Shown here: piece after piece, positions 23,324-35,000 of the stretch
How the letters are laid out: the number at the start of each line of letters is the position of its first letter
Numbering within the stretch: position 1 is the first letter of the stretch
DNA from: an uncultured Macromonas sp.
GTDB taxonomy: Bacteria > Pseudomonadota > Gammaproteobacteria > Burkholderiales > Burkholderiaceae
Assembly: GCA_946481585.1 (NCBI GenBank)
Contig: CAMLOF010000003.1
Span: forward strand, 1-38,222
Reading direction: 5' to 3'
DNA: 38,222 nt
Program-made: the position numbers and the translations under genes
The notes under the pieces: model-generated
The model's database searches: none
Seen by the model: only the letters and a program-made list of their open reading frames with translations
What the model was told of the DNA's origin: nothing

Positions 23324-24643
23324 ATGTCCTACCAGCTCTCCGCCACGCTTCTGGACTCCTTGGGAATAGCCATGTGCGTCTTCGATGCCGAAGACCGGGT
23401 GGTGGTTTGGAATGAATGCTTCCTGAAGTTCTTCCCTGAGCACGCAGACCACATTCATGTGGGTGAGTCCTACGCTGACAACCTGCGGCGCTTTTATTCG
23501 CTGCGCCTGCCTGCGGAGGAGCGCGGGAACATCGAACGCTACATTCGCGATGGCATCCGCCGACACCGTGAGCAGACCCGGGCCTACACATTCGTTCACC
23601 GTGGGCGAAAGCTGCGCGTGGCGGCTACCCCACAGCCCAATGGTGACCGGGTGCGGGTCTGGCTTGATCTGTCGAACAACGAAACGGGCCAGTGGGTGCC
23701 GGAGCTTCCCCCGGGTGAGGTTGGCCATAGGGGGGCCAATCCCGTTCCCGAGACATTACGCGTTTTCGAGCAACTGACCGACGGCGTTGCCGTGCATGAC
23801 GCGGCCGGGCAGATTGTCTTCGTCAACGACAGGTTCTTGGAGATGTACCGCTTGCGCGGCCCGGAAGATGCGTTTGGCAAGACGTTTGACGCGCTGGTTG
23901 CCGAATGCTGGCAGCGCTGCCAGGACGAGGCCGAATGTAGCCAGGCGCAGGACAACAACGCTGCGTTGCGCGACAGCCTGCAGTTCTCGAACGTGCCGTT
24001 TGAGATTGTGTTGCCGGGACACCGCTGGGTCAGGGTCACGGTCAGTGCCACCCAGGGCGAGCAGGCTTGCAGCATCCACACCGACATCAGCCGTGAAAAG
24101 CACACCGTGGCCGAAATGCGTCTGCTCACCGAGCAGTTGCGGCATGAGAGCCACCGCGATGCGCTGACCGGCTTGCTGAACCGGCGGGGGCTGATGCCGC
24201 TGCTGCAAGAGGCGTCATCAAGCTTGAGCGACCACAGTCTGCTGTTCATTGACCTGGACGGCTTCAAGGCGGTGAACGATCACGCAGGGCACGCCAAGGG
24301 CGACACGGTGCTGTGTCAGGTGGCATCCACGCTGCAGGGGGCCGTTCGCAGTATCGACACTGTTGCCCGCCTGGGGGGTGACGAGTTCGTCCTGCTGCTC
24401 AGAGGCTGCGACGAAAGACAGGCGGTTGCGGTGGCGCAGAAGATTGTGGACGTGGTTGCTGCGAACTCGTTTGTGGTGAGTGGCCAGGCGTTTCCCATGG
24501 GGGCCAGCATTGGCGTCAGGACGTTCAGTGGCGCCGCTGACGACACGGACGTGCTGCTCCACGATGCTGACTCGGCCTGCTACCAGGCCACGCGGCACGG
24601 GCGGGGGCGGGTGGTGGTGTTTGGGGCGTCACATCGACCTTGA
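23324..24643 (+). CDS. PAS-domain diguanylate cyclase (GGDEF)
   Basis: A 439-aa c-di-GMP-synthesising sensor protein without a clear membrane anchor. Two PAS-like folds occupy residues ~1-120 (LLDSLGIAMCVFDAEDRVVV) and ~145-265 (TLRVFEQLTDGVAVHDAAGQ). The GGDEF domain follows from ~275 (SHRDALTGLLNRRGLMPLLQ). The active-site loop RLGGDEFVLLLRG (GGDEF at 351-355) is intact. An inhibitory I-site RxxD (Arg342-Asp345) lies exactly five residues upstream, so product feedback is likely. The start is the ATG at 23324; a frame extension to 23198 uses a non-canonical upstream start. No EAL domain is present. Its position close to the giant surface protein suggests a possible link to adhesion control, by inference only. 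Confidence 0.92.
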   Translation: MSYQLSATLLDSLGIAMCVFDAEDRVVVWNECFLKFFPEHADHIHVGESYADNLRRFYSLRLPAEERGNIERYIRDGIRRHREQTRAYTFVHRGRKLRVAATPQPNGDRVRVWLDLSNNETGQWVPELPPGEVGHRGANPVPETLRVFEQLTDGVAVHDAAGQIVFVNDRFLEMYRLRGPEDAFGKTFDALVAECWQRCQDEAECSQAQDNNAALRDSLQFSNVPFEIVLPGHRWVRVTVSATQGEQACSIHTDISREKHTVAEMRLLTEQLRHESHRDALTGLLNRRGLMPLLQEASSSLSDHSLLFIDLDGFKAVNDHAGHAKGDTVLCQVASTLQGAVRSIDTVARLGGDEFVLLLRGCDERQAVAVAQKIVDVVAANSFVVSGQAFPMGASIGVRTFSGAADDTDVLLHDADSACYQATRHGRGRVVVFGASHRP

Positions 24644-24811
24644 ATTTGTAACTGTTGGTTACCTCTGGGTAGACAAGCTGGAAGCATTCCTCGCAAAATG
24701 ACTCGAGGTGACCCGCATACATCACGAACATATCGACCCACAGGCGGGTGCGTGGAGATGTCCGCGCGGTCTTGACCGTTGTCAGCGAGATACGCAATCC
24801 GCGAGGGGGAT

Positions 24812-25855
24812 ATGTCAACAGGTCCGGACGGTGAACAGGTCAACGTCAACACCCTGTTTCAACAAGCCGAAGCGCAATTGACCGGTCAGCCACAGGCTGC
24901 TAGGGCGTTTTTGCGTGCGGGTTTTGCTGAACTGAAGGGTAACCCTGGCGTGGCGCTGCCTGACGTGCAACCGCAGGTGCTTGCACGGCTGTGCGCGGTG
25001 GCACTGGCGGCGGGCATTGAGCCGGACGTGGTGCGGAACGTCATTCGGCAGCACGGATTGACTGCGCCGGACGCTGCGGCCTCCTTGTACTGGCCATGGC
25101 CGGTGCGGGTGCACACGCTGGGGCGCTTTGCGGTGTTCTGCGATGACGAGCCTCTTACGTTCAACGGCAAGTCGCCGCGCAAGGCACTGGAATTGCTCCA
25201 GGCGCTGATTGCACATGGCGGGCGTGAGGTGCACACGTCTGTGTTGATGCAGAGCCTGTGGCCGGAGGAAAGCAGCAGCAACCTGCGCAATCTGTTCGAC
25301 AACACCCTGCACCGTTTGCGCAAGCTGCTGGGCCCGGCCAACGTGTTGCATGTGGCCAATGCCAAGCTCACCCTGGACCCCACTCTGTGCTGGGTGGATG
25401 CCTGGACCTTCAACCGCCTGACGGCACCCTGTGCCGCGGCCGTGTCCGACGGTGAGCGCGGCCGCCCGGTGCTGGACGAGTCGGAGGCCCGGGCCGCCTT
25501 GCGGCTGTACACGGGCCATTTTTTGCAGTCGGAGACCGAGGAACCCTGGTCCTTGCCCTACCGCGACCGGCTGCGCAACCGCTTTCACCGCCTGGTGCGC
25601 GCCCTGGGCGAACGTCTGGAGCAGACCCAGCAGTGGGAGGCTGCGGCTGAGGTGTACGAGCGCGGGCTGGAAATCGACAACCTGGCCGAGGCCTTCTATC
25701 AGCACCTCATGGCCTGCCACCAGCACATGGGCGAACACGCCGAAGCACTGTGTGTGTACCGCCGCTGCAAGGAGTTGCTGTCCATCGTGCTGGGGGTGGC
25801 GCCTTCGCCCCGCACCGAAAAGCTGCGGCAGGTTTCCCTGGCCGTGGTGCCCTGA
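24812..25855 (+). CDS. Stand-alone winged-helix/BTAD (SARP-like) transcriptional regulator
   Basis: A 347-aa regulator. Residues ~98-190 form an OmpR-type winged helix (VRVHTLGRFAVFCDDEPLTF, then GKSPRKALELLQALIAHGGR and LWPEESSSNLRNLFDNTLHR), followed by a bacterial transcriptional activator domain of tetratricopeptide-like helices (~195-340: EARAALRLYTGHFLQSETEE, YERGLEIDNLAEAFYQHLMA and CVYRRCKELLSIVLGVAPSP). Larger relatives carry an N-terminal NTPase/TPR sensor that is missing here; only ~97 residues precede the winged helix, so this is a short form. The ATG at 24812 follows a GAGGGGG ribosome site. A terminator closes it at 25863. It lies 161 bp upstream of the giant LEPR-XLL gene, making it a good candidate activator of that gene, by context. 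Confidence 0.85.
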   Translation: MSTGPDGEQVNVNTLFQQAEAQLTGQPQAARAFLRAGFAELKGNPGVALPDVQPQVLARLCAVALAAGIEPDVVRNVIRQHGLTAPDAAASLYWPWPVRVHTLGRFAVFCDDEPLTFNGKSPRKALELLQALIAHGGREVHTSVLMQSLWPEESSSNLRNLFDNTLHRLRKLLGPANVLHVANAKLTLDPTLCWVDAWTFNRLTAPCAAAVSDGERGRPVLDESEARAALRLYTGHFLQSETEEPWSLPYRDRLRNRFHRLVRALGERLEQTQQWEAAAEVYERGLEIDNLAEAFYQHLMACHQHMGEHAEALCVYRRCKELLSIVLGVAPSPRTEKLRQVSLAVVP

Positions 25856-25862
25856 ACCGTCC

Positions 25863-25898
25863 GTCGCCCGGCCACCCGGGGAAAGTGGCGACTTTTTC
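25863..25898 (+). terminator. Probable rho-independent terminator after the BTAD regulator
   Basis: GTCGCC (25863-25868) pairs with GGCGAC (25887-25892), followed at once by TTTTT (25893-25897). The loop is 18 bases, with a possible inner CCAC/GTGG pairing. It begins 8 bp after the regulator stop, so the giant gene downstream must have its own promoter. Confidence 0.5.
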
Positions 25899-25914
25899 AA
25901 TTTCTACGTGATCT

Positions 25915-25978
25915 CTAGGTGCGGTCTGCCTAGCATGGCCTGCATTTCCGCGTCGCGGCGGAGGCGGCCTGCATTTCC
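25915..25978. promoter_or_regulatory. Repeat cluster upstream of the giant gene
   Basis: An inverted repeat CTAGG (25915-25919) and CCTAG (25929-25933) with a 9-bp spacer is followed by the 13-bp direct repeat GGCCTGCATTTCC at 25937-25949 and 25966-25978 (29 bp apart). The cluster lies 39-102 bp before the start codon, the usual place for activator sites. BTAD/SARP regulators are known to bind direct repeats, and the neighbouring gene encodes one. No clear promoter boxes were found. Confidence 0.35.
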
Positions 25979-26016
25979 CTGCAAGCTCCCGTTGCGACCG
26001 GCCAGTGGAGAGCAGC

Positions 26017-29000
26017 ATGGAATCCCTAGGTCAGTCCCACAGGTCCGCCACTCAGAACAGGCGCTCGCTCATTCCCTCGGCCCTGCAGCCCAGCAAGCTG
26101 TGGTCGCGCTTGCAGGACGGCTACAGCCAGTGGCGCGACAAGCGTGTGGCCGCCGTGCATGCGGCGGACCTGGACGCCCATGGCCGCCCAGCCGCGCGTG
26201 TGCGCATGCGGATGAGAAGCAGGGCGCGGCATGGGCAGGGTTTTGGCCTGGAGGCGGTGGAGCCCCGGCTGCTGTTGTCGGCAGACCTGTCTTATACGGC
26301 GGTGGCGGACAGCGACTTCACCTTGCGCTTCGACGACGGCACAGAGATGGTGCAATTGGTGGATTCCGCCGACTACCTGCAGGTTCACTCGTCCGCCGAC
26401 CTGGCCAGCATTCTTGGCGACGACGGCCAGATCGACCTCACCTTGGACACGGCGGGCTATGGGGTGACATTGCACCTGGACACCAGCCTGACCAGCGCAC
26501 TCGGGGTCTCCTTCATCAATATCAGCGGAGGCACGGGAACCGACGACCTGACGGTCACAGGGGATGGGGCTTCAGGGAAAGGGCTGACCGTCGAGGCGGA
26601 ACAGATTTCCGTGACGGGTACGCTGACTGCCGATTCACTGTCGTTCACGGCACTCGCGCAGTCGGATGGTACGGTGCCGCTGGCCACGGATTACCTGGGC
26701 CTGTACCTGGTGGCCGACTCGAACGCCTTGATCGACCTGAGCGGCGCCACTCTGGATATTGCGGGTGCCGTTGAACTGCTTGCAACCACGGATGTGGACG
26801 TGATCGCCGATCCGGCGAGCTTCGGTAATGGCTCGCTGGCCCTGTCGGGCCTGGCCGTGTTGGGCTCGGCTGAAATCAAGATGCACAACACCACGTTGAG
26901 CGCTGCCAGCCTGAACGCTGCCACGACCATGGACGTGGTCTACCAGCTAGACACCAGCGGGCAGACGCCGACCGACGATGGCGAGGACGCGGCGGTCACG
27001 ATCGTCTACCTGGAAACCGTGTCGAGTGTGACCGTTTCGGGCAATGCCAGCCTGCAAGTGGCTGGCGAGGTGGGCCTGTTTGCGAACACCAATGTGAATG
27101 TGTCGGCCACAGCCGACGGCGGTGGAGCCGACTTCGGTGCCACCATGGCGCTGACGATAGTCAACCTGAGTACCGAGGCGGCGGTGACCGGCAGCGCTGC
27201 CATCACCGGGCGCAATGCCGACGACCCCGACAGTGTGACGGTGGCGGCCACCTTGGGCAGCAGCATGACCAGCTCTGCCACCTCCACGGCTGGCGGCGCC
27301 ACCAACGGCGACGGCAGCAACCGCTCGCAGCAGCGCCTGCAGAACCCGGATGGCGACGTTGGCACCGACGACCAGGTTTCCACGGCCGATGGCGGGCTCA
27401 ACTTTGCTGGAGCCCTGGCTCTGTCTTTCTATGAAAGCGATACCCAGGCCCGAGTGGACACAGGGGGCAACTTGCGTTCGGCCAACGCCTTGGCAGTGCA
27501 CGCCCTGGCTACCGAGACGGTGAGTACCAGCGCCAACGGCAGCAACACGGGTGACACGGCTGACGGGGTAGGCGTGGCCGTGGCCTTTGCCAAGACAGAC
27601 AGCCACACCCGCGCTGTGGTGGGCGGTTCATCACTGATACACGCTGCAGGTGGCGTGGACGTGGACGCCGAGTTGGCGGGCGGCGACAGCTTCACCGTGA
27701 GCGCAGTGTCGGGCGCTGGCGCCGCCAGCGAGCTGGGGGTGGCGGGCGCGGTGGCCATACACGTGCTGGACACCGCCGCCGTGGCGGAGGTGACTGGCAC
27801 CACCACACTCACCCCAGGCACCAATGTGGTGGTGAGCGCAAGCAACACCACCCATGCGAGCACCACAGCGGCACCGAATGACAGCGGGGTTGTTTCTGAA
27901 AACGGCATAGGGGCTTCGGTGGCCGTGGCGGCCATTGACAACAGCAGCACGGCACGCCTGGCCGATGGCGCCACGCTGAACGGCGCAGGCGACTTGACCC
28001 TGTCAGCTACCGGAAACTACACCATCGACACCCTGGCCGCAGCGGGCGGTGGCGGCACGAGTGTGGGCATAGGCGGCGCTTTTGCCATCACCGTTGCCAG
28101 CAACACCACCCAGGCCTACGTGGGCAGCGGGGGGCTGCTGGACATTGGTGGTTCGCTGCAGGCCCTGGTTCTGCACCAAGGTGCTGCCACCACCACTGCC
28201 AACGGCGATGCACTGGGCGGCGATACAGCCGTAGGCGCCGCCATTGCACTGAGCTTCGTTGACGATGTGGCTGAGGCCTACATCGCGCGTGACGTGACGG
28301 CTGGTGGCAGCGTGACCCTGCAAGTGGACGCGCAGGTCAGTGTCAGCGCCACGGCCACTGCGTCGGCAGGGGGGGCTGAGTCTGATGAGGACAACAACGG
28401 CGCCGACCCGGGCGGCAACACGGCAGACGACCAGATCGACAAGCAGGTGGCGCTGGCGAATGACAAATCGGGCAAGAGCAATTCGGCGGGCCAGTCTGCC
28501 AGCGACGGCAGCGGTGGCGGCGGTTCCGTGGGAGTGGCGGCCGCGTTGGCGTTGAACGTGTCGTCGGCCAGCGCACGTGCGCAAATCCTTGGGTTGGGTA
28601 CCGATGTCAACGCTGATGGCGAAGTGGTACTGAGCAGTGTGCTGGATGCCGACTCGGAGGCCGTGGCCGACGGCTCGGCCACGACAGGCGAGGCCAGCGA
28701 CACCGCCGTGGGCGTGGCCGTGGCCATCAATGTTTCCAATGTGGAGAACACGGCATTGCTGGGCGCGGGGGCCTTTGTGGCCAGCCAGGGCTTTGGCGCC
28801 AGCGCCACCATGAAGGGCGGCGACACCGCCCGGCACAAGACCAAGGCCAAGGCGACGTCGGGCGCGAGCGCTGGCGACACTGGTGTGGCCGGTTCCTTCG
28901 CGCTGAACGTGAGCAACCAGGGCAGCGCCTCGGGTACGCGCGCTGCCATCGACGGTTCGGTGAATGCTGGCAGCGGTGACGTGACGGTGGAGGCCGAGAA

Positions 29001-32000
29001 CCTGACCGAGAACACCGTGGAAGCCACGGCGGCGGTTTCCGGCGAGGCTGCCACGGGTGTGGGGGTGTCCATAGGCATTCACGTGGTGGACAACGTGACC
29101 GAGGCGCAGATTCTGGGCACGCTCACGGGCGGTGACGATGTGACCCTGACGGCCACGGGTGCGCATGACACCACGACCACCGCTTCGGGTGGCGCCAACC
29201 CCACCGACCCGAGCGCCACTGGCGTGGGCGGCTCGTTTGCCATTACCGTGGCAGACAACCGTACCCTGGCACAGCTTGACGGTGGGACAGCGCTGGACAT
29301 TGGCGGTAGCTTGGCGGCCACGGCCAGCCACCATGGCCACACCTTGACCCATGCCGATGGCGATGCTGCGGGCAGCACGGCAGTGGGTGCGGCGATTGCG
29401 TTGAGCTTTGTGGACGATGCGGCTGAGGCGAGCACGGCGCGCAGCATCACTGCCGCCGGCGCGGTGGGCTTTGCCGCGCATGCGGACGGCAGCGCCGAGG
29501 CGCGGGCCACGGCCTCGGTGGCTGGGGCCAGCAGTGACAGCGACGAAGGCGGCAGCACCGCCAACGACCAGTTGACCAAGCAGAAAGGCACCGCCAACGA
29601 CAAGGCTGGCCCTGGCGCGGCGACCACCCCAGCAGAGGCCAGTGCAGACGATGGCAGTGGCGGCGGCGACAGTTCGGTGGGTGTGGCTGCAGCACTCGCA
29701 CTCAATGTGTCGAGCGCCAGCGCCGAGGCGTTGCTGAGCGGGCCCGGCGTGGCGATCACGGCGAACGGTGGCGCGGTCACGCTGGCCTCTTCCAACAACA
29801 TGGATGCCCTGGCCAGTGCTGACGGCTCGCCCGTGGAGCTGGACCCGGGGGCCGACCCCGGCGATCCCGCTGCCACTGCGGTGGGGGCGGCGGTCGCCAT
29901 CAACGTGGCAGACATGCGCAACGTGGCGTTGGTGGAGAGTGGCGTCACGGTCAGTGGTGTGGGCTTCAGCGCGACCGCTACCATGAAGGACGTAGAGGGT
30001 GACGAGCTGCACAGCTTTGGTGCCACGGCCAAGTCTGGTGCTGCTGCGGGCGAGACCGGCGTGGCCGGTTCCTTCGCGCTGAACATCGTCAACCCGGCCA
30101 GCGGGTCGGTGACGGAGGCGGCCATCAAGTCCGGCGCCTCTGTGGACGCGAACGCTGGCAGCGTCACCATCACCGCCGAGAACCTGAGCGAGAGTGAGGC
30201 ACGCGCAGAAGCGTCTGCCACCGCAGGCAAGACTGGTGTGGGCGCATCGATTGCCATTCACGTGATCGACCACGTGACCGAGGCGCAGATCGAGAACAGC
30301 GCCACACTCAGCGATGGCCATAACGTCACGCTCAATGCCACCGGGCAGCACGACAACACAACGTACGCGCAGGGCGGTGCTGAGGGTGATGGCGCCACCA
30401 CCGCTGTGGGTGGATCGTTTGCCCTGACCATCGCCGACCAGAACACGCTGGCCAGCGTGGGCACCGGTACGGCCTTGGACATTACCGGTAGCTTCAGTGC
30501 CACGGCCACGCACCACGGATCGACCGAGACCGAGGCAGAAGGCAAGGCTGAGGCCTCGGATACGGCAGTGGGGGCGGCAATCGCCTTGAGCTTCGTGGAC
30601 GATTCCGCGAAAGCCACGGTCTTGCGCAGCGTCACGGCTGATGGGTCGGTGTCGCTGACCGCCAGCGCCGACGGTGCCACCTTGGCCAAGGCCACGGCTT
30701 CTGCCAAGGGCGCAGACAAAGACAAGGAATCAGACAGCGGCAACACCAGCGCTGATCAGCAGGTTACCAAGCAGACGCAGGTAGCCAACAGCAAGAACGC
30801 CGGCGCAGACAAATCGGCGGGCTCCAATGCTTCAGCTTCAGGCGGCGGTGGAAGCCCTGTGAGCGTGGGGGCGGCGCTGGCGTTGAATGTGGCTGGCAGC
30901 ACCGCAGAGGCCAGATTGGGCACTGGCGTGGCCGTGGTTGCTGGCCACGGCGGAGGCACAGGGGCGGTGAGCTTGAGTGCATCCAACAACATGGATGCAC
31001 AAGCCTTGGCCGACGGCTCAGCCGCAACCGGCAGTTCAGGCACGGCTGTTGGTGTGGCTGTGGCCATCAACGTGGCGCAGATGAACAACCTGGCGCTGGT
31101 GGATGCGGGTGCATCGGTGACGGCGGACGATGGCGTGACCCTGACGGCCACGATGAAGAACGTGGGCGGTGATGAGGCGCACGATTTTGTGGCCAAGGCG
31201 ACATCAGGTGCCAGCGGCGGTGACACTGGCGTGGCGGGCTCCTTCGCCTTGAACATTGCCGATTCAGAAACGCGAGCCGGTATGTATGGCACCACCAATG
31301 CCGGTGGGAGCGATGTGACGTTGGAAGCCGTATCGACTCAGACGACAACCGTTGAAGCCAAGGCCAGCACCAAGGCTGGTTCGACCGGTGTGGGCGTTTC
31401 GATTGCCATTGATGTGTCGAACATGCTGACGGCGGCAGAGATTGGCAATGCCGCTGTGCTAACCGGTGCTGACGACGTGACCTTGACGGCCACGGGCAGC
31501 GGAGAGAACGAGGTGTTCGGCTCCGGTGGCGCCGCGGGCAAGCAGAGCGGCACGGGCGTGGGCGGCGCGGTGGTGGTGTCGGTGATCGACCAGACCACAC
31601 GGGCCCGGGTGGGCACGGGTGGTTTGCTCAGCATGGACGGCGACCTGAGCCTGGGTGCCACGCACCACGGCCACACGACCACGCGGGCGCTGGCCGATGC
31701 CGTCGCTTCAACGGCAATTGGCGCGTCCATTGCCGTGGGCCTGGCAGATGACCGGGCTGTTGCCGAAGTGGCGCGCAGCGTGAATGCCGATGGCTCGGTG
31801 AGCCTGAGCGCGGACGGCGATGGTCTGTCTGAAACCTGGGCCTCTGCCTCGGCCAAGGGCGCCAGCAACTCGGGTGGCGGTAACGCCGATTCGCAGAAGC
31901 AGGGCGCCACCGACATGGGCAACCAGAAGGCGGCGGGCACCGTGTCGGGCAGCAAGGGCACCACCCAATCGGCGTCGAAGAACGGCGATTCCGTCAGTGT

Positions 32001-35000
32001 GGCGGCGGCGCTGGCCGTGAACGTGTCGTCGTCGGTAGCGCAGGCGATTTTGAGTGGCGCTTCGGTGGTGGCCGGTGGCAATGTGTCGCTGCAGACGTCG
32101 AACAACATGGACTCTGCCGCGCTGGGGGATGGTACGGCGTCCACCACTGCCGACGGCACGGCCGTGGGCGTGGGTGTGGCCATCAACGTGGCCACGATGA
32201 CCAACGAGGCGAGGGTGGTGGCGGGCACCGACGTGACGGCCGATGGCCTGGTGATGTCCTCCACCATGAAAGACGTGGACGGCGATGCCTTGCACCGGCA
32301 CCAGGCGAAGGCTGCCTCGGGGGCATCGGGCGGCAGCACGGGCGTGGCAGGTTCCTTTGCGTTGAGCGTGGTGCATTCCGACACGACGCCCATCTTTGGC
32401 GGCGCGGGCAGCACGCTCACGCTCAATGGCGGTGCCGTGAACATCGATGCCGAGAGCCATTCCACCCACTCGGTGCTGGCTTCAGCCAAGGGGCTGAGCA
32501 AGGGCAGTGGCTCCACGGGTGTGGGCGCTGGCGTGGCGCTGGCGGTGATCTTTGACACGACCGATGCGGGCATTGCCGACGACACGGTGATGAACGGCAC
32601 GGCCAATGGCTTTGGCGTGGATGTGGTGTCCAGCCTTTTGCCTGTGGTGGCCGACGATGGCATTGCCGAGGCCCAGGGTGGCGCTTCGGGCACCGGCACC
32701 AGTGTGGGGGGGGCGGTGGCTATCACCTATCTGGAAGGCCTGACCCAGGCGCGCGTAGGCACCGGAACGGGTACCTTGACGCTGACGGGCGGCGCCATGA
32801 CCGTGACGGCCGACCGGACCGCCACCATTCTGACGACGGCCGATGGCGAGGCCGCAAGCAGCGGCACGGGTGTAGGCCTTTCGCTGGCGCTGAACATTGG
32901 CACGGATGACACCGACGCCTACGTTGGGCGCCGCATGACCACGGGCGACAACAAAGCCGCCAGCGTGACCGTGACGGCAGATGCCGACATCAGCTCGATA
33001 GCCATGTCCAAGGCCAGCGCCGCCGGGCAGAGCAAGACGAAGGCCGGTGGCGGCAACAGCGATGACTCTGACACCGAAGTGGCCAACAACACGAGCTTTG
33101 CGCAGGCCAAGAGCGGTGGCACCAACGACACCAACGAACAGAACAATGGCGGCGACAACACCACCGGCGACGGCATGTTCGGCACCGCTGACGACCAGTC
33201 CACCACGCAATCGGGCACCGGCGCCAAGAGCCAGTCGAGTGCGAACTCGAGCAATTCCTCAGGTGGCACATCGGTGGCGGCCACGGTGGCGGTCAATTAC
33301 CTGAAAGGGTCGGTCAACGCCGAGCTGGACGATGGCGCCCATGTGGCGGCCACCGGGGCGGTGAAGGTAGAAACGACCTACGAGATCGAATCGAAGGCGC
33401 TGGCGCTGGCCACGGCAACCAAGATCGATAGCTCCAACGACGACGGCGTGGCCGCCGCGGTGGGCTTGAACATCACGCTCTTTGATGCAACGGCCCGCAT
33501 CGGTGACGCTACGGTGAGCGGCTCTTCTGTGTCAGTCAAGGCGGTGCAGCCGACGGACGTTGCCAATACTTACCAGGTGCGCGCCTTGGCGGGTGCCATT
33601 GCCGGGGGTAAAGCGATAGGCGGGTCGATTTCGATCAACTACATCGACGTAGGGGCCAGCGCGGAGATTGACGACGACGCCACTGTGACCGCCTCCGCGG
33701 GCAGTGTGACCGTTGCGGCCACCAACCGCACCGAATTGCAGAACCTGGCGGGCGGCGCAGCGCTGTCCACAGGTTCCAGCGGCACGGGTGTGGGCCTGGC
33801 CGTGGCAGTGAACATTGCCAACTCGCTCGACGCCTCGGCACGCATTGGGCAGCGGGCCGAAGTCACCGCCACGGGTGGTTCGGTGAACGTCACGGCCCAG
33901 GGCAGCTTCACGCCCTTGTCTGAAACGCTGGGCCTGCAGAACGATCTGGGTGGTCTGGAGGACGAGGAAATCGCGGTTACCAACTTCTCGGCAGGCATTG
34001 CCGCCGCAGGCAATGGTGACGCGGTGGGCGGCTCGGCCAGCGTCAACGTGCTGACCATCAACACCACGGCCACCATCGACGACGATGCGGTGGTATCGGG
34101 CAGCGGTGGCATCACCGTCAGCGCCACCGACGTGATGACGCTGTTCACCGGCGCGGGCGCCCTGGGGCTTTCGCTGGGTGGCGTGGGCGTGGGTGTGGCG
34201 GTGAACGTGGACGTGGTGACGCGCAACACCCTGGCCACGGTGGGCGCTGGGGCAGAGCTGGATTCGTCCGGCGGCAACATTCTGGTGAATGCAGGGTCCA
34301 CCGACAACTTCACGTCGGTGGTGGCCACGTTTGGCGCATCGTCCAGCGACGTTGCGGTGGCACTCTCGGCCGGTGTGCTGGTGTTGACGACAACGACCCG
34401 CGCAGAGGTGGAGAACGGGGCCGCTGACGACCACAACGTGCTGGATGCCGCAGGTGACATCACCGTGTCGGCCAGCAGCACGCTGGACATGGACTTCATT
34501 GCTGGCGGTGGCGCCGCGTCGCTGGGCGGCGCGGGCATTGGCATTGCAGCGTCGGTGCTGGTGCACTTTGACACCGTGGAAGCCAAGGTGGGCAACTACA
34601 CCGACATCACCACGGGCGGTGCCACGGGGCTGTCGGTCAACGCTTATTCGCACGAAAACGTGCTCGACCTGGTGGTGGCTGCGGCCGTCTCGGGTTCTTC
34701 GGTGGGGGTGGGGGCTTCGGTGCTCGTGTCGGTGATGACCGAGACCACCAAGGCCACCATCGGTAACCACGTGAACATTGACGCCTGGAATACCAGCGTG
34801 GGTGTGGACCCCGGGGTGTTCGTGGAGGCAGAAGACCACACCGAAATGCTGTCGGTGGCCGGTTCGGTGGCGGTGGGTGGCGGCAGCGCGGGCGTGGGTG
34901 CCGGCGTGAACGTGCACACCATGATCAAGACCACCGAAGCCAGCATCGGTTCGGACAGCACCATCGGCGGCAACCCTGACGTGATGGACAGCATGGCCGA

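Noticed and set aside
25431..26774. A 447-residue plus-strand open frame spanning the BTAD gene and the start of the giant gene
   Set aside because: It is out of frame with both recognisable proteins, runs across a terminator, and its translation is low-complexity without any domain.
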